A stretch of 27,709 nucleotides of DNA from assembly GCA_964571225.1 (NCBI GenBank), contig CAZNBB010000042.1, positions 1 to 27,709 of the forward strand, written 5' to 3'. The notes under the pieces were generated by a model. That model did not search any database. It saw only the letters and a list, made by a program, of their open reading frames with translations, and was not told where the DNA came from. The translations under genes and the position numbers were made by a program. Below, piece after piece: positions 1 to 7,177 of the stretch (position 1 is its first letter; every line of letters starts with the position of its first letter). The DNA is from DATFML01 sp964571225 (GTDB taxonomy: Bacteria; Pseudomonadota; Gammaproteobacteria; DATFLG01).

Positions 1-14
1 TGACGGACGTACCC

Positions 15-947
15 ATGGACGTAGAAATCGTTATTTGCACCTTCAACCGATCGGCCTTGCTACGGCGTACTTTGCAGTATCTGGACCGTGCCCGCAGACC
101 GAACGACTGTGCCGTCGGGGTCTTGGTGGTGCTCAACGCGTGCACGGACGATAGCGAGCAGATGCTGGTGGCCCATGCGGGGGAGAAGCACCCGGAGCAA
201 CGCCTTCCCCTGCGTTGGATCGAGGAGCCGCGGAGGGGTAAATCGTTTGCCCTCAATACGGCGATTGAAGCATGTTCGGCGCCCATTATGGCGTTTGTGG
301 ATGATGACCACCGGGTCGACGATGGATACATTGTGGGCATCCATCGGGCCGTGCAGGACTATCCCGACAGCGACATCTATTGCGGACGGATCCTTCCGGA
401 CTGGGACGGGCGTGAACCCGCCTGGCTCCACGCGGATAACGAATATGCCGTGTACCCACTTCCTGTCCCGCGCTACGACCTTGGAGATCAGCCACGCGGA
501 TTGGACAAGGAGGGGCCTATCCCCGGCGGAGGTAACCTCTTTTTGCGTAGAGATCTGTTCAGGCGTGTAGGCGGATTTTCCAGCGAACTTGGCCCGAAGG
601 GGCACAATCTCGGGGGGGGCGAGGACAGCGATTTCATGAGACGGGCGTTGGCCGCAGGAGCCGTCCTGCGGTACGTGCCGACGGTCGTGCAGTATCACTA
701 TGTGGACGGTGAACGTTTGCGATTGGGATATCTGGTGCGTAAGAGTTATCAGCGTTCGCTGGCGGTGACTCGGGTGCAGCATGCCGAAGCCCGGCTTCCC
801 CCGCGGTACCTATGGCGCAAGTTGGGCGGATACCTGCTGCATTTGGCCACTTCGCTGTACTGGCCACAGACGCGCTTTTATCTGGTGCGGGTTGCCGCAG
901 CGCTGGGTGAACTCAGCGCATATTTCAAGAGACGGCCTGTCAATTGA
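15..947 (+). CDS. Family 2 glycosyltransferase
   Basis: A 310-residue GT-A fold glycosyltransferase that should transfer a sugar from a nucleotide-sugar donor onto a growing polysaccharide or lipid-linked acceptor at the cytoplasmic face. The N-terminus VEIVICTFNRS is the classic nucleotide-binding beta strand of GT2 enzymes. Residues 95-99 (VDDDH) give the metal-binding DxD-type motif, a PGGGN turn lies near residue 170, and a GGGEDSDF acidic motif near residue 200 supplies the probable catalytic base. There is no long hydrophobic C-terminal segment, so it is probably soluble or peripheral. The first three bases of the window are TGA and may be the stop of an upstream gene. The sulfatase-fold gene begins 41 bases downstream on the same strand, suggesting co-transcription. 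The family is clear; donor and acceptor cannot be read from the sequence. Confidence 0.9.
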   Translation: MDVEIVICTFNRSALLRRTLQYLDRARRPNDCAVGVLVVLNACTDDSEQMLVAHAGEKHPEQRLPLRWIEEPRRGKSFALNTAIEACSAPIMAFVDDDHRVDDGYIVGIHRAVQDYPDSDIYCGRILPDWDGREPAWLHADNEYAVYPLPVPRYDLGDQPRGLDKEGPIPGGGNLFLRRDLFRRVGGFSSELGPKGHNLGGGEDSDFMRRALAAGAVLRYVPTVVQYHYVDGERLRLGYLVRKSYQRSLAVTRVQHAEARLPPRYLWRKLGGYLLHLATSLYWPQTRFYLVRVAAALGELSAYFKRRPVN

Positions 948-988
948 CTTTCTTGCTCTAGTTCGGGCGCCGGAGACTGGGAACGCAT

Positions 989-3097
989 ATGGTGAGGAAT
1001 GCGCTAATTGTCGCCCTGTCGCTCGGTGCGTTCGGAGCACTATGCCTTGCGACTCGCTCGCTATTGGTATTTTCCCGGACAGGGCCTCAGATACGGGAAG
1101 AGATCCGTCGCCATTATCTCGGATATACGGCACTGTCGCTGTTACGGCTGACGGCTTGGAGCGCCCTGCTGATCGCGTGGTTGGCGGCTCTGCCCATGCT
1201 TTCGGTGGGCGCATGGGCATATTCGAGAGATTTGACAGTGTCGTGGACGGAGTGGTCGCTGGCTGGAATAGCGGGCATTGTGGCAATCAGCGTGCTCCAG
1301 TTCTGCAGTCAGTTGCTGCATTTGCCGAGCGGAATCATGATGTCCTCCAACTACAACATGACCCGCTTTCATTGGCTATGGGATCGACTGTCGGTCTCTC
1401 GAATCCGATGGCTGCGGGTGGTTCTTGCCGGGCTGTTGGGGTACCCGCTGGCGCAGGCTTTCTGGGTCGCAGGGGGCGGGCATTGGGTGGAATTGGGCAC
1501 TGTTGCCGCCTTCACGCTGCTGCTGTACGGACCGCTCGTGTACGCCTGGTGGCCCGTCCGGGCCCCCACGAGGAGGGTTCAGCAGTCAGGCCGCCGGGAC
1601 GGCACCCCGAATATCGTCTTGATCGGCTGCGACACCCTGAGGGTGGACCGCTTGGGGATATGCGGCTATCCCCGCAATACCACGCCGTTTCTGGATGTCT
1701 TCGCGAGACGGGGAACGGTATTTTCAAACTGTTACACGCCATTGGCGCGTACGGCACCCAGTCTGGCATCGTTGCTTACGGGCACGTGGCCCACGGCGCA
1801 TCGAGTCCGCAGCAATTATGTCGATGCACGCGAAGCGGATCTGCCTTTCCCCGCGCTTCCCCATCTTCTGAAGAAAAGCGGATACCAGACGGTTGCCATA
1901 GGCGACTGGGCGGGAAGCGATCTGAAGAAGCTGTCTTTCGGTTTCGACATCTGCGACCTCCCGGAAGATCAATGGAACATGCGGTATTTGATTCGGCAGG
2001 GGCCCAAAGACGTTCGATTGTTTCTGTCGCTGTTCACTCACAATCGCTTTGGCAAACAGTTTCTGCCCGAGATCTACTATCTGGCCGGGATACCCTTGAC
2101 CCAGGCGCTCGGAGCGAAAACGCGTGAATGGATCAGTCGACTTGCAGGTATGGAAAGGCCGTTTTTTCTTAATGTGTTCATGGCTACCACACACCCGCCC
2201 TTTGGGAGCGAGTATCCCTATTATTCCATGTATTCGGACCCGAGTTACCGTGGGCCATCTAAATTCGCGATGGCGCGCCTGGCTGAGCCCGAAGATATCA
2301 TTCGCAGCCAGAAAGAACCCAAAGAAGCTTTCGATCTGGAACAGGTGCTGGATCTTTATGACGGGTGTGTCCGTCGTTTCGACGACGAAGTCAGAGAGAT
2401 CGTGCGGCACCTGGAAGTGTGCGGTTTGGGACGCAATACGATTATTGGAGTCTATAGTGATCACGGCATGGAATTCTTCGAGCACGGAACGTGGGGGCAG
2501 GGAAACAGCGTTCTTGGCGAGGCGAGCAGCAAGGTACCCCTCATACTGACCGGGCCCGGAATCTCAACGCGCGGGCTGGACGATCGTATCGTGCGCACCG
2601 TGGATCTGGTTCCGACGTTGCTGGAGTTGTGTGGATTGCCGGTGCCGGAACACGTTCAGGGAACTTCCCTGACCGCCTATCTCGCCGGTGGAGACCATGA
2701 TCTGGATCTGCCGGCGTTCTTTGAGACCGGCATCTGGCTCGCGCCGCCGCCGGGGATGGACCCTGACCACATCCGATATCCGGAGCTGTTGGACCTGTTG
2801 GAGATTCGGGATAAGTCGGTGGGTACGCTGGCGCTGAAGCGGGATTTCATCGCACTGGTTGATTCCGCCAGGGATCGGATGATTAGACGGGGACGCTGGA
2901 AACTGATTCGCCTGGCGTTGCGCAGCGGTCCCGCGTATCGGCTTTACGACATTGTCAACGATCCAAACTCGACCACGGACGTGGCGGAGCGATACCCGCA
3001 GGTGGCCAGCGCGCTCCGGCACGAACTGGATGCATGGGGACGAGAGACGTCTGCGCCGCGGCCCTCTGACGAGACAATCGGTGCCGCCTACAATTGA
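989..3097 (+). CDS. Membrane-anchored sulfatase-fold hydrolase/transferase with Thr nucleophile
   Basis: A 702-residue alkaline-phosphatase-superfamily protein. The first 190 residues hold about four to five hydrophobic segments (near 4-28, 47-77, 88-110, 143-188), and the catalytic domain follows, probably in the periplasm. NIVLIGCDTLR (208-218) carries the first metal aspartate (D215). TAPSLASLLTG (255-265) aligns with the CxPSR signature of sulfatases but has threonine 255 in place of the cysteine or serine that becomes formylglycine. SDHG at 490-493 gives D491 and H492 as metal ligands. A Thr nucleophile is typical of phosphoglycerol and phosphoethanolamine transferases (LtaS, EptA, OpgB), so the enzyme may decorate polysaccharide or lipid rather than remove sulfate. 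The start at 989 follows a GGAG about 13 bases upstream. The substrate is unknown. Confidence 0.85.
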   Translation: MVRNALIVALSLGAFGALCLATRSLLVFSRTGPQIREEIRRHYLGYTALSLLRLTAWSALLIAWLAALPMLSVGAWAYSRDLTVSWTEWSLAGIAGIVAISVLQFCSQLLHLPSGIMMSSNYNMTRFHWLWDRLSVSRIRWLRVVLAGLLGYPLAQAFWVAGGGHWVELGTVAAFTLLLYGPLVYAWWPVRAPTRRVQQSGRRDGTPNIVLIGCDTLRVDRLGICGYPRNTTPFLDVFARRGTVFSNCYTPLARTAPSLASLLTGTWPTAHRVRSNYVDAREADLPFPALPHLLKKSGYQTVAIGDWAGSDLKKLSFGFDICDLPEDQWNMRYLIRQGPKDVRLFLSLFTHNRFGKQFLPEIYYLAGIPLTQALGAKTREWISRLAGMERPFFLNVFMATTHPPFGSEYPYYSMYSDPSYRGPSKFAMARLAEPEDIIRSQKEPKEAFDLEQVLDLYDGCVRRFDDEVREIVRHLEVCGLGRNTIIGVYSDHGMEFFEHGTWGQGNSVLGEASSKVPLILTGPGISTRGLDDRIVRTVDLVPTLLELCGLPVPEHVQGTSLTAYLAGGDHDLDLPAFFETGIWLAPPPGMDPDHIRYPELLDLLEIRDKSVGTLALKRDFIALVDSARDRMIRRGRWKLIRLALRSGPAYRLYDIVNDPNSTTDVAERYPQVASALRHELDAWGRETSAPRPSDETIGAAYN

Positions 3098-3195
3098 TGC
3101 AAGCGGTGGGTCGGGTGCCTCGGGAAGGCAATTGCGTGCACGGGTCCTTCTGCGCATACTGATTCCGGATAACTCGGCGCGAGGGTCATCAGACA

Positions 3196-4032
3196 ATGAA
3201 CGTGGTGCGAAGCGCTAAACGTTGGTATAGGTGTGGCCGCGGTCCGTTGATCGTAGCGCTGATATTGTCATCTGTTGGGCTCGTTCCGATAGCACCGGCG
3301 CTGGCCATCGCACCGGATGCAAGTCGACTGCCGGATACCATAGCCAGGATCAAACCCAGCATCGTGGGCGTGGGCACGGTAGAGAAGACCCGGCGTCCGC
3401 CGGTGGAACTGTTGGGCACCGGTTTCGCCGTGGGTGATGGGCGGCATGTACTCACCAACGCCCATGTGATCCCCAGGACTCTGGACAAGGAACACTTCGA
3501 ATATCTGGCGGTGTTCAGCGGCGTGGGCAACCGTGCTCAGACGCGGCAGGCGGAGGTGGTGGCCACCGACAGCAGTCACGATCTCGCCGTGTTGAAGATC
3601 AGTGGTCCGCCCTTGCCGCCCATGGCCCTCGGGAACGACTCCACGGTACGTGAAGGACAGTTCTACGCCTTTACCGGCTTTCCTATCGGGATGATTCTGG
3701 GGCTCTATCCGGTGACCCATCGGGGGATGATTTCCTGCATCACGCCGATCGCTATTCCCGTGAATACGACGCGCAGCTTGAGCTCGGAGGTTATCGCCCG
3801 TTTGCAGCATCCTTATCGCGTCTACCAACTGGATGCGACGGCCTATCCCGGCAACAGTGGCAGTCCGCTATATGGAATGGCCAGCGGCCGCGTAGTGGGG
3901 ATTATCAACAAAGTGCTGGTAGAGGGAACGAAGGAGAATGCGCTGCGCCATCCCAGTGGGATCAGCTTCGCAGTGCCTATCAAGTACGCCAAGGCCCTTC
4001 TGAAGAGAGCCGGGGTCAGCTTGGGACCGTGA
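3196..4032 (+). CDS. Exported trypsin-like serine protease (S1 family, no PDZ)
   Basis: A 278-residue chymotrypsin-fold protease. Residues 1-37 form a signal peptide with a basic N-region, a hydrophobic core and an AxA-type end (PALA). The catalytic triad is readable: H90 in VLTNAH, D129 in SSHDLAVLKI and S221 in YPGNSGSPLY. These are the hallmark sequences of DegP/HtrA-like proteases, but the chain ends about 55 residues after the serine, so no PDZ domain is present. It should act in the periplasm or outside the cell. It lies 98 bases after the sulfatase-fold gene on the same strand, next to three exosortase substrates on the other strand. Processing of surface proteins or control of polysaccharide assembly is possible but inferred from position only. 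Its stop faces the adjacent minus-strand gene with only 27 bases between. Confidence 0.88.
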   Translation: MNVVRSAKRWYRCGRGPLIVALILSSVGLVPIAPALAIAPDASRLPDTIARIKPSIVGVGTVEKTRRPPVELLGTGFAVGDGRHVLTNAHVIPRTLDKEHFEYLAVFSGVGNRAQTRQAEVVATDSSHDLAVLKISGPPLPPMALGNDSTVREGQFYAFTGFPIGMILGLYPVTHRGMISCITPIAIPVNTTRSLSSEVIARLQHPYRVYQLDATAYPGNSGSPLYGMASGRVVGIINKVLVEGTKENALRHPSGISFAVPIKYAKALLKRAGVSLGP

Positions 4033-4059
4033 CGTGATGCGGGCTCCGGCCGGGTCTTG

Positions 4060-4836
4060 TCAGGTTCGGCGGCGGCGTTTTCGTGTGACCGCGGCCATCA
4101 ATCCGATGGCGAGGGGCATCAGGGCCAGAGTGCTGGGTGCGGGCACAGTAGCCGGGCCGACCAGATCAGGGCTTGTGCCCCACTGGAAGTTGACATCTTT
4201 CAGGCCGAGCGCACCCACATCGGTGATGGGAGCCCCGTTGGCTGTGGCCTTCAAGTGGAATGTCACGTTGCCCTGGGCATAGGGACTGTTGTTGACCATG
4301 CCACCGTTGTAGGTGCTGAGCCTGTCCCCCGTGTAGCTAGGGTAGTGCCGAGCGGTCGGCAGGATCCCGTAGTCGCCGCCGCCCACCGTATTGCCGAAGT
4401 TACCGAGCCCTGCCGAGCCGATGCCTGCAATCGGACTGCCCAGAGAATACTTGCCGCTCAACTCTGTCGTACCCGAATAGGTTTGACCGGCCGATTCAGT
4501 GTACGAACCACCGCCGTACTGGTGGTTTCCCGAGGAGGTGAATTGCACTTGCGCTGCCGTGGTGGCGGATACCAACTGAAGACTCACGTCACTGGCCATG
4601 CTCCAATACACCGCCTGCAGAATGTCGGAAGGCTGTGTGACATCGTAAGTCCCGGTGTTATACAGGGTGACCGTCAGGTCGCCGGCAGTGCCTATGGAGA
4701 AGTCCGCCTTTGCGGACAGGGGCTTGCCGGAGTCCACCCCGGTGCTCGTCCCGGTGTAGCTGATCGGCGTAGCATGGGCCACTCCCAGCGGAGCGGCCAG
4801 CAGGATGGCCAGGTAGAGTGATAGTCGCTTAGTCAT
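4060..4836 (-). CDS. PEP-CTERM family secreted protein
   Basis: A 258-residue exported protein. Residues 1-22 are a signal peptide ending in AHA. The mature part is rich in Gly, Ser, Thr and Asn with predicted beta character, as in many surface proteins. The C-terminus is a tripartite exosortase signal: a PAPST motif at about 232-236 (a variant of PEP), a hydrophobic helix, and a basic tail (RKRRRR). In this family exosortase cuts near the motif and the protein is released or attached in step with exopolysaccharide production. The gene is the most downstream of three same-strand exosortase substrates but is separated from the next by an intrinsic terminator and 332 bases, so it has its own promoter, possibly the sigma-54-like site at 4906-4921. 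The ribosome site is weak. The mature domain matches nothing I recognise. Confidence 0.82.
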   Translation of the reverse strand: MTKRLSLYLAILLAAPLGVAHATPISYTGTSTGVDSGKPLSAKADFSIGTAGDLTVTLYNTGTYDVTQPSDILQAVYWSMASDVSLQLVSATTAAQVQFTSSGNHQYGGGSYTESAGQTYSGTTELSGKYSLGSPIAGIGSAGLGNFGNTVGGGDYGILPTARHYPSYTGDRLSTYNGGMVNNSPYAQGNVTFHLKATANGAPITDVGALGLKDVNFQWGTSPDLVGPATVPAPSTLALMPLAIGLMAAVTRKRRRRT

Positions 4837-4905
4837 ATCCCGTGGCGCCTCATTTCTTACTTATTCCGGATCATTGCCGGCGCTTGCTTATCTGGCGTTT
4901 AGGCA

Positions 4906-4921
4906 TGCATGATCTATGCCT
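4906..4921 (-). promoter_or_regulatory. Weak sigma-54-like promoter before PEP-CTERM gene
   Basis: Read on the minus strand, this is AGGCATAGATCATGCA. It has GG and GC separated by exactly ten bases, matching the -24 GGCA and most of the -12 TTGC parts of the sigma-54 consensus TGGCACGNNNNTTGCW, but it lacks several other positions. Predicted initiation would be near 4895, about 60 bases before the start codon at 4836. The similar but stronger site at 6673-6688 raises its credibility. Confidence 0.4.
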
Positions 4922-5057
4922 TGCAACCTAACCCACTGACTCTTAGATATACCGGTAAGTCCTGCGTCGAATATTCAGACTTTTCTGGGGCACGCCTGTA
5001 AAAATTGCTGACAAGCCCAGGACCTGGACGATACGACGACAATACTCTGAAACTGCT

Positions 5058-5099
5058 CCAAAAACCACCACGTCAGCAGAGACCGTCTGCATTGGTGGT
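5058..5099 (-). terminator. Intrinsic terminator of the VPLPA/PEP-CTERM operon
   Basis: On the minus strand a hairpin forms from ACCACCA (5093-5099 read in reverse complement) pairing with TGGTGGT (5064-5070). Inside it is a second stem, GCAGA (5076-5080) with TCTGC (5086-5090), closed by a five-base loop. Five A residues at 5060-5064 on the plus strand, the first four just outside the stem, give a U tract at the 3' end of the transcript. It lies about 70 bases beyond the stop at 5169. Confidence 0.75.
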
Positions 5100-5168
5100 C
5101 CGGGTTAACTGTTCCCTTATTGTAAAGATATGGAAGCATCCGGTCTCTCGTTCCTTTGGGAGGAGCAA

Positions 5169-5873
5169 TCAGGCGGCCTTTCGCCTTCCGTGTTTTCGAA
5201 TCGCACGCATCATGAGCGGCAGGCCGGCCACCAGCAGCAGAGGCGTTGATGGATCCGGGATGGAGTCCGGTACTGCAACCGGTCCGAGGGAGCCCTTGAT
5301 TCGCGTGCTGGAGAAATTGTCCGCAAACGTTCCATTGAAGGTGGAGTTCTCCAGGGCCATGGACACGCCCAGGGTGCCGGTGCCGTAAAGGCTCATCATG
5401 CTGCCGCCGGTGATGTTGAATACGAAGTCCATGGCGTCGGTGGTGGCGGTCTGGTTCAGGAAGCCGAAGCGGTCGATGTTGCCGGTGAGCAGTGTGCCAC
5501 TGTACTTGCCCCCCTGCGTGCCGGTATCCACCGTCCCGGTCAGCACGAAGTCGCCCCCGCTGTGGTGGCCTGTTATCACGCCGCTGGAGTTGACATCGAA
5601 GCCGATCTGGAGAGATGCCGACCCGGAAAAAGGTGCGAGTATCAACGTGCTGGCCGTGGGCTGGTAATAATACGGCACAGCCGTGAAGCTGAGAGCGCCG
5701 GTGCTGGCGTTGAACGTCGCGCCCTGGCCGGTCGAGCTGCCAAAGGCGATCTTGGGAATCCCTGGTTGCACTCCCAGTAAGGTGGCGGAGGCCGGGGTCG
5801 TCAGGAAAAGCGTGAGTAGAGCACCGGTCAACAGCTGGCTGACAGCAGATTTAGGATTAAAAAAAGCGTTCAT
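5169..5873 (-). CDS. PEP-CTERM family secreted protein
   Basis: A 234-residue exported protein. A hydrophobic signal peptide covers about residues 13-30 and ends near ASA. The centre is a Gly/Ser/Thr-rich domain without recognisable catalytic motifs; phrases such as TGTVDTGTQGGKYSGTLL suggest a beta-sandwich. The C-terminus has PDPST at about 206-210, a hydrophobic stretch, and a basic tail (RKHGRRK), the PEP-CTERM layout recognised by exosortase. The start at 5873 is preceded by AAGGA 11 bases upstream and lies only 13 bases after the stop of the VPLPA-type gene, so the two are one operon driven from the sigma-54 site at 6673-6688 and ended by the hairpin at 5058-5099. Function beyond surface sorting is unknown. 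Confidence 0.82.
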   Translation of the reverse strand: MNAFFNPKSAVSQLLTGALLTLFLTTPASATLLGVQPGIPKIAFGSSTGQGATFNASTGALSFTAVPYYYQPTASTLILAPFSGSASLQIGFDVNSSGVITGHHSGGDFVLTGTVDTGTQGGKYSGTLLTGNIDRFGFLNQTATTDAMDFVFNITGGSMMSLYGTGTLGVSMALENSTFNGTFADNFSSTRIKGSLGPVAVPDSIPDPSTPLLLVAGLPLMMRAIRKHGRRKAA

Positions 5874-5886
5874 TGTTATGTAATCC

Positions 5887-6570
5887 TTAACTATTGCTCG
5901 TGCGATTCACCAGGGAACCCGCTGCTGAACCGCGCCCGCGGCGGGCGACGGCGACCAGCCCAATCAATCCCGACCCAAACAACCAGGCTGCCGCCGGTAC
6001 TGGCACCGCGAAGTTGTCTGTATATACCGTTGCGCCGGAGGTCGTGCTAAAGGCGTGTGTAAGGTCCTGGAAGTTGATGCCGGTTGTGACACTCGTGATT
6101 ATTCCAAGGTTGCTCTGAAGGGCCGGATAGTCCGCTGTGAGCCAACCGGAAGCTCGGTCGGTAGTGAACTCGAACACAGCAGTGCCTGCTGCCTTGCTGC
6201 TCGCTCCGAAGGCATTCAAGCTGGCGCTCAGCACCGAATTGGAATTGCCGTCCAGTAGGCTGAGAGAACCCGACAGCAAGGATCCGGCGCCGGTGAGGTC
6301 AGCCGTCAGGCTGTAGTGATAGGGTGCGTTGGTATTCAGGCAAGGCTGATTCTTCATGCAGAGCAGGCCGGAGTCGCCGGAAGCAGTGAAGACGCCGGTA
6401 TTGGTGCCGGAGTCGTAGGTGTATCCGATGGATAGACCGTCGAACAGCAGGTCCGGTCCCGATGCGGAAGACAGTAAATTGAGCGCGTCCGCGTGCACAG
6501 GCCCGCTTGCGAATAGCGCCAACAGCATGGCCGCGGCTGTGCTTTCCATAACTTTTCGAGTTGTTGTCAT
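5887..6570 (-). CDS. VPLPA-CTERM family secreted protein
   Basis: A 227-residue exported protein. I chose the ATG at 6570 (MTTTRKVMES), which has GGAG seven bases upstream; a longer frame to 6681 would begin inside the sigma-54 promoter. Residues 8-27 form a signal peptide ending in VHA. Two cysteines lie in a short CMKNQPC segment that could be a disulfide loop. The C-terminus, from about residue 189, reads VPVPAAAWLF, then a hydrophobic helix and ARRGRG. This is the VPLPA variant of the exosortase sorting signal and is followed by an unusual 16-residue polar tail. It is the first gene of a two-gene operon with the PEP-CTERM gene 13 bases downstream. The mature domain is not recognised. Confidence 0.82.
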   Translation of the reverse strand: MTTTRKVMESTAAAMLLALFASGPVHADALNLLSSASGPDLLFDGLSIGYTYDSGTNTGVFTASGDSGLLCMKNQPCLNTNAPYHYSLTADLTGAGSLLSGSLSLLDGNSNSVLSASLNAFGASSKAAGTAVFEFTTDRASGWLTADYPALQSNLGIITSVTTGINFQDLTHAFSTTSGATVYTDNFAVPVPAAAWLFGSGLIGLVAVARRGRGSAAGSLVNRTSNS

Positions 6571-7177
6571 GTTTGTCTCCAACTGCCCCGAAGGCGGCCG
6601 ATTTGCTGCGTCGCTGTCTTGGCCGCGGGCGTTTGCTTGTCTGGCCCCCGAATTTCCTAAGGGTGATCCTGAAGCAAACATCGTGCCGCGTATGGATTGC
6701 GCTTTGAAACAAACAGTTAATCACCTTCATGGGTGGGAGGTACTCAATTATGTAAATTGTATCGACATTTGTTTTCATGGCCAGGGCGCCAATCTCCTCA
6801 AATAACAACTGTATAAATAATAAGTTGCAATAATGTACAGTGAGTCTTTGTGATACTCTCACATTAGCTTCTGTGGGGTGAGGCCTATATCGAGTGTAAA
6901 AGTAATCGACAATCCAGGGTCTCATCGGGCGCGGACCGCCGGCGGTGCCGTATGGTGTCAGGGGCGGCTGTTGGCGACGCGCGGGACAGATTCTCAATAA
7001 CATCAGAGACTTGAGGCTTTGGTCCCGTAGCGCGATGGCAAGCCTGCCCGGCGGTTCTGATCTGATACTCCGGCCGCGCATGAAGTGCGACCGCCTACAG
7101 GTGGCCTTGGGCTGTCTCGATGCTTCTGTCAGAATTGCCGCCGTCCAGGCAGCGCGAGTGGGAGGCGCCTACGGATC
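6571..7177. other. Divergent AT-rich intergenic region
   Basis: This 607-base spacer separates divergent genes. It holds the sigma-54 promoter at 6673-6688 for the minus-strand operon. Its middle (about 6700-6870) is clearly AT-rich and contains several inverted repeats: CAACT (6806-6810) with AGTTG (6823-6827), and TGTGA (6849-6853) with TCACA (6859-6863). From about 6930 the sequence returns to high GC. Open frames across it are rich in Arg and Cys and look non-coding. No clear sigma-70 promoter for the plus-strand methyltransferase could be picked out. Confidence 0.5.
6673..6688 (-). promoter_or_regulatory. Sigma-54 promoter of the VPLPA/PEP-CTERM operon
   Basis: The minus strand reads CGGCACGATGTTTGCT, which matches the sigma-54 consensus TGGCACGNNNNTTGCW at all defined positions but the first. 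GG and GC are ten bases apart. The transcript would start near 6662, giving a 5' leader of about 90 bases to the ATG at 6570. PEP-CTERM genes are known to be controlled by RpoN with the PrsK/PrsR system in several Proteobacteria; those regulators are not in this window. Confidence 0.75.

Larger units (their letters stand above)
4837..5168. other. Intergenic region with promoter and terminator
   Basis: This 332-base spacer between two minus-strand PEP-CTERM genes is more AT-rich than its surroundings and holds no convincing gene. It contains the terminator of the upstream unit (5058-5099) and, nearer the downstream gene, a sigma-54-like site (4906-4921) that is also an inverted repeat (AGGCAT and ATGCCT arms). 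Confidence 0.6.

Noticed and set aside
781..2127. 448-residue plus-strand frame overlapping the glycosyltransferase and sulfatase-fold genes
   Set aside because: Out of frame with two clear family members; its composition (Arg, Gly, Cys) is that of a shadow in GC-rich DNA.
6849..6863. TGTGA-N5-TCACA as a CRP binding site
   Set aside because: The CRP consensus needs six bases between the arms; five places the half-sites out of phase. Kept only as an inverted repeat.
6299..7081. 260-residue minus-strand open frame across the divergent spacer
   Set aside because: It overlaps the VPLPA gene in another frame, and its sequence is Arg-rich and without motifs.
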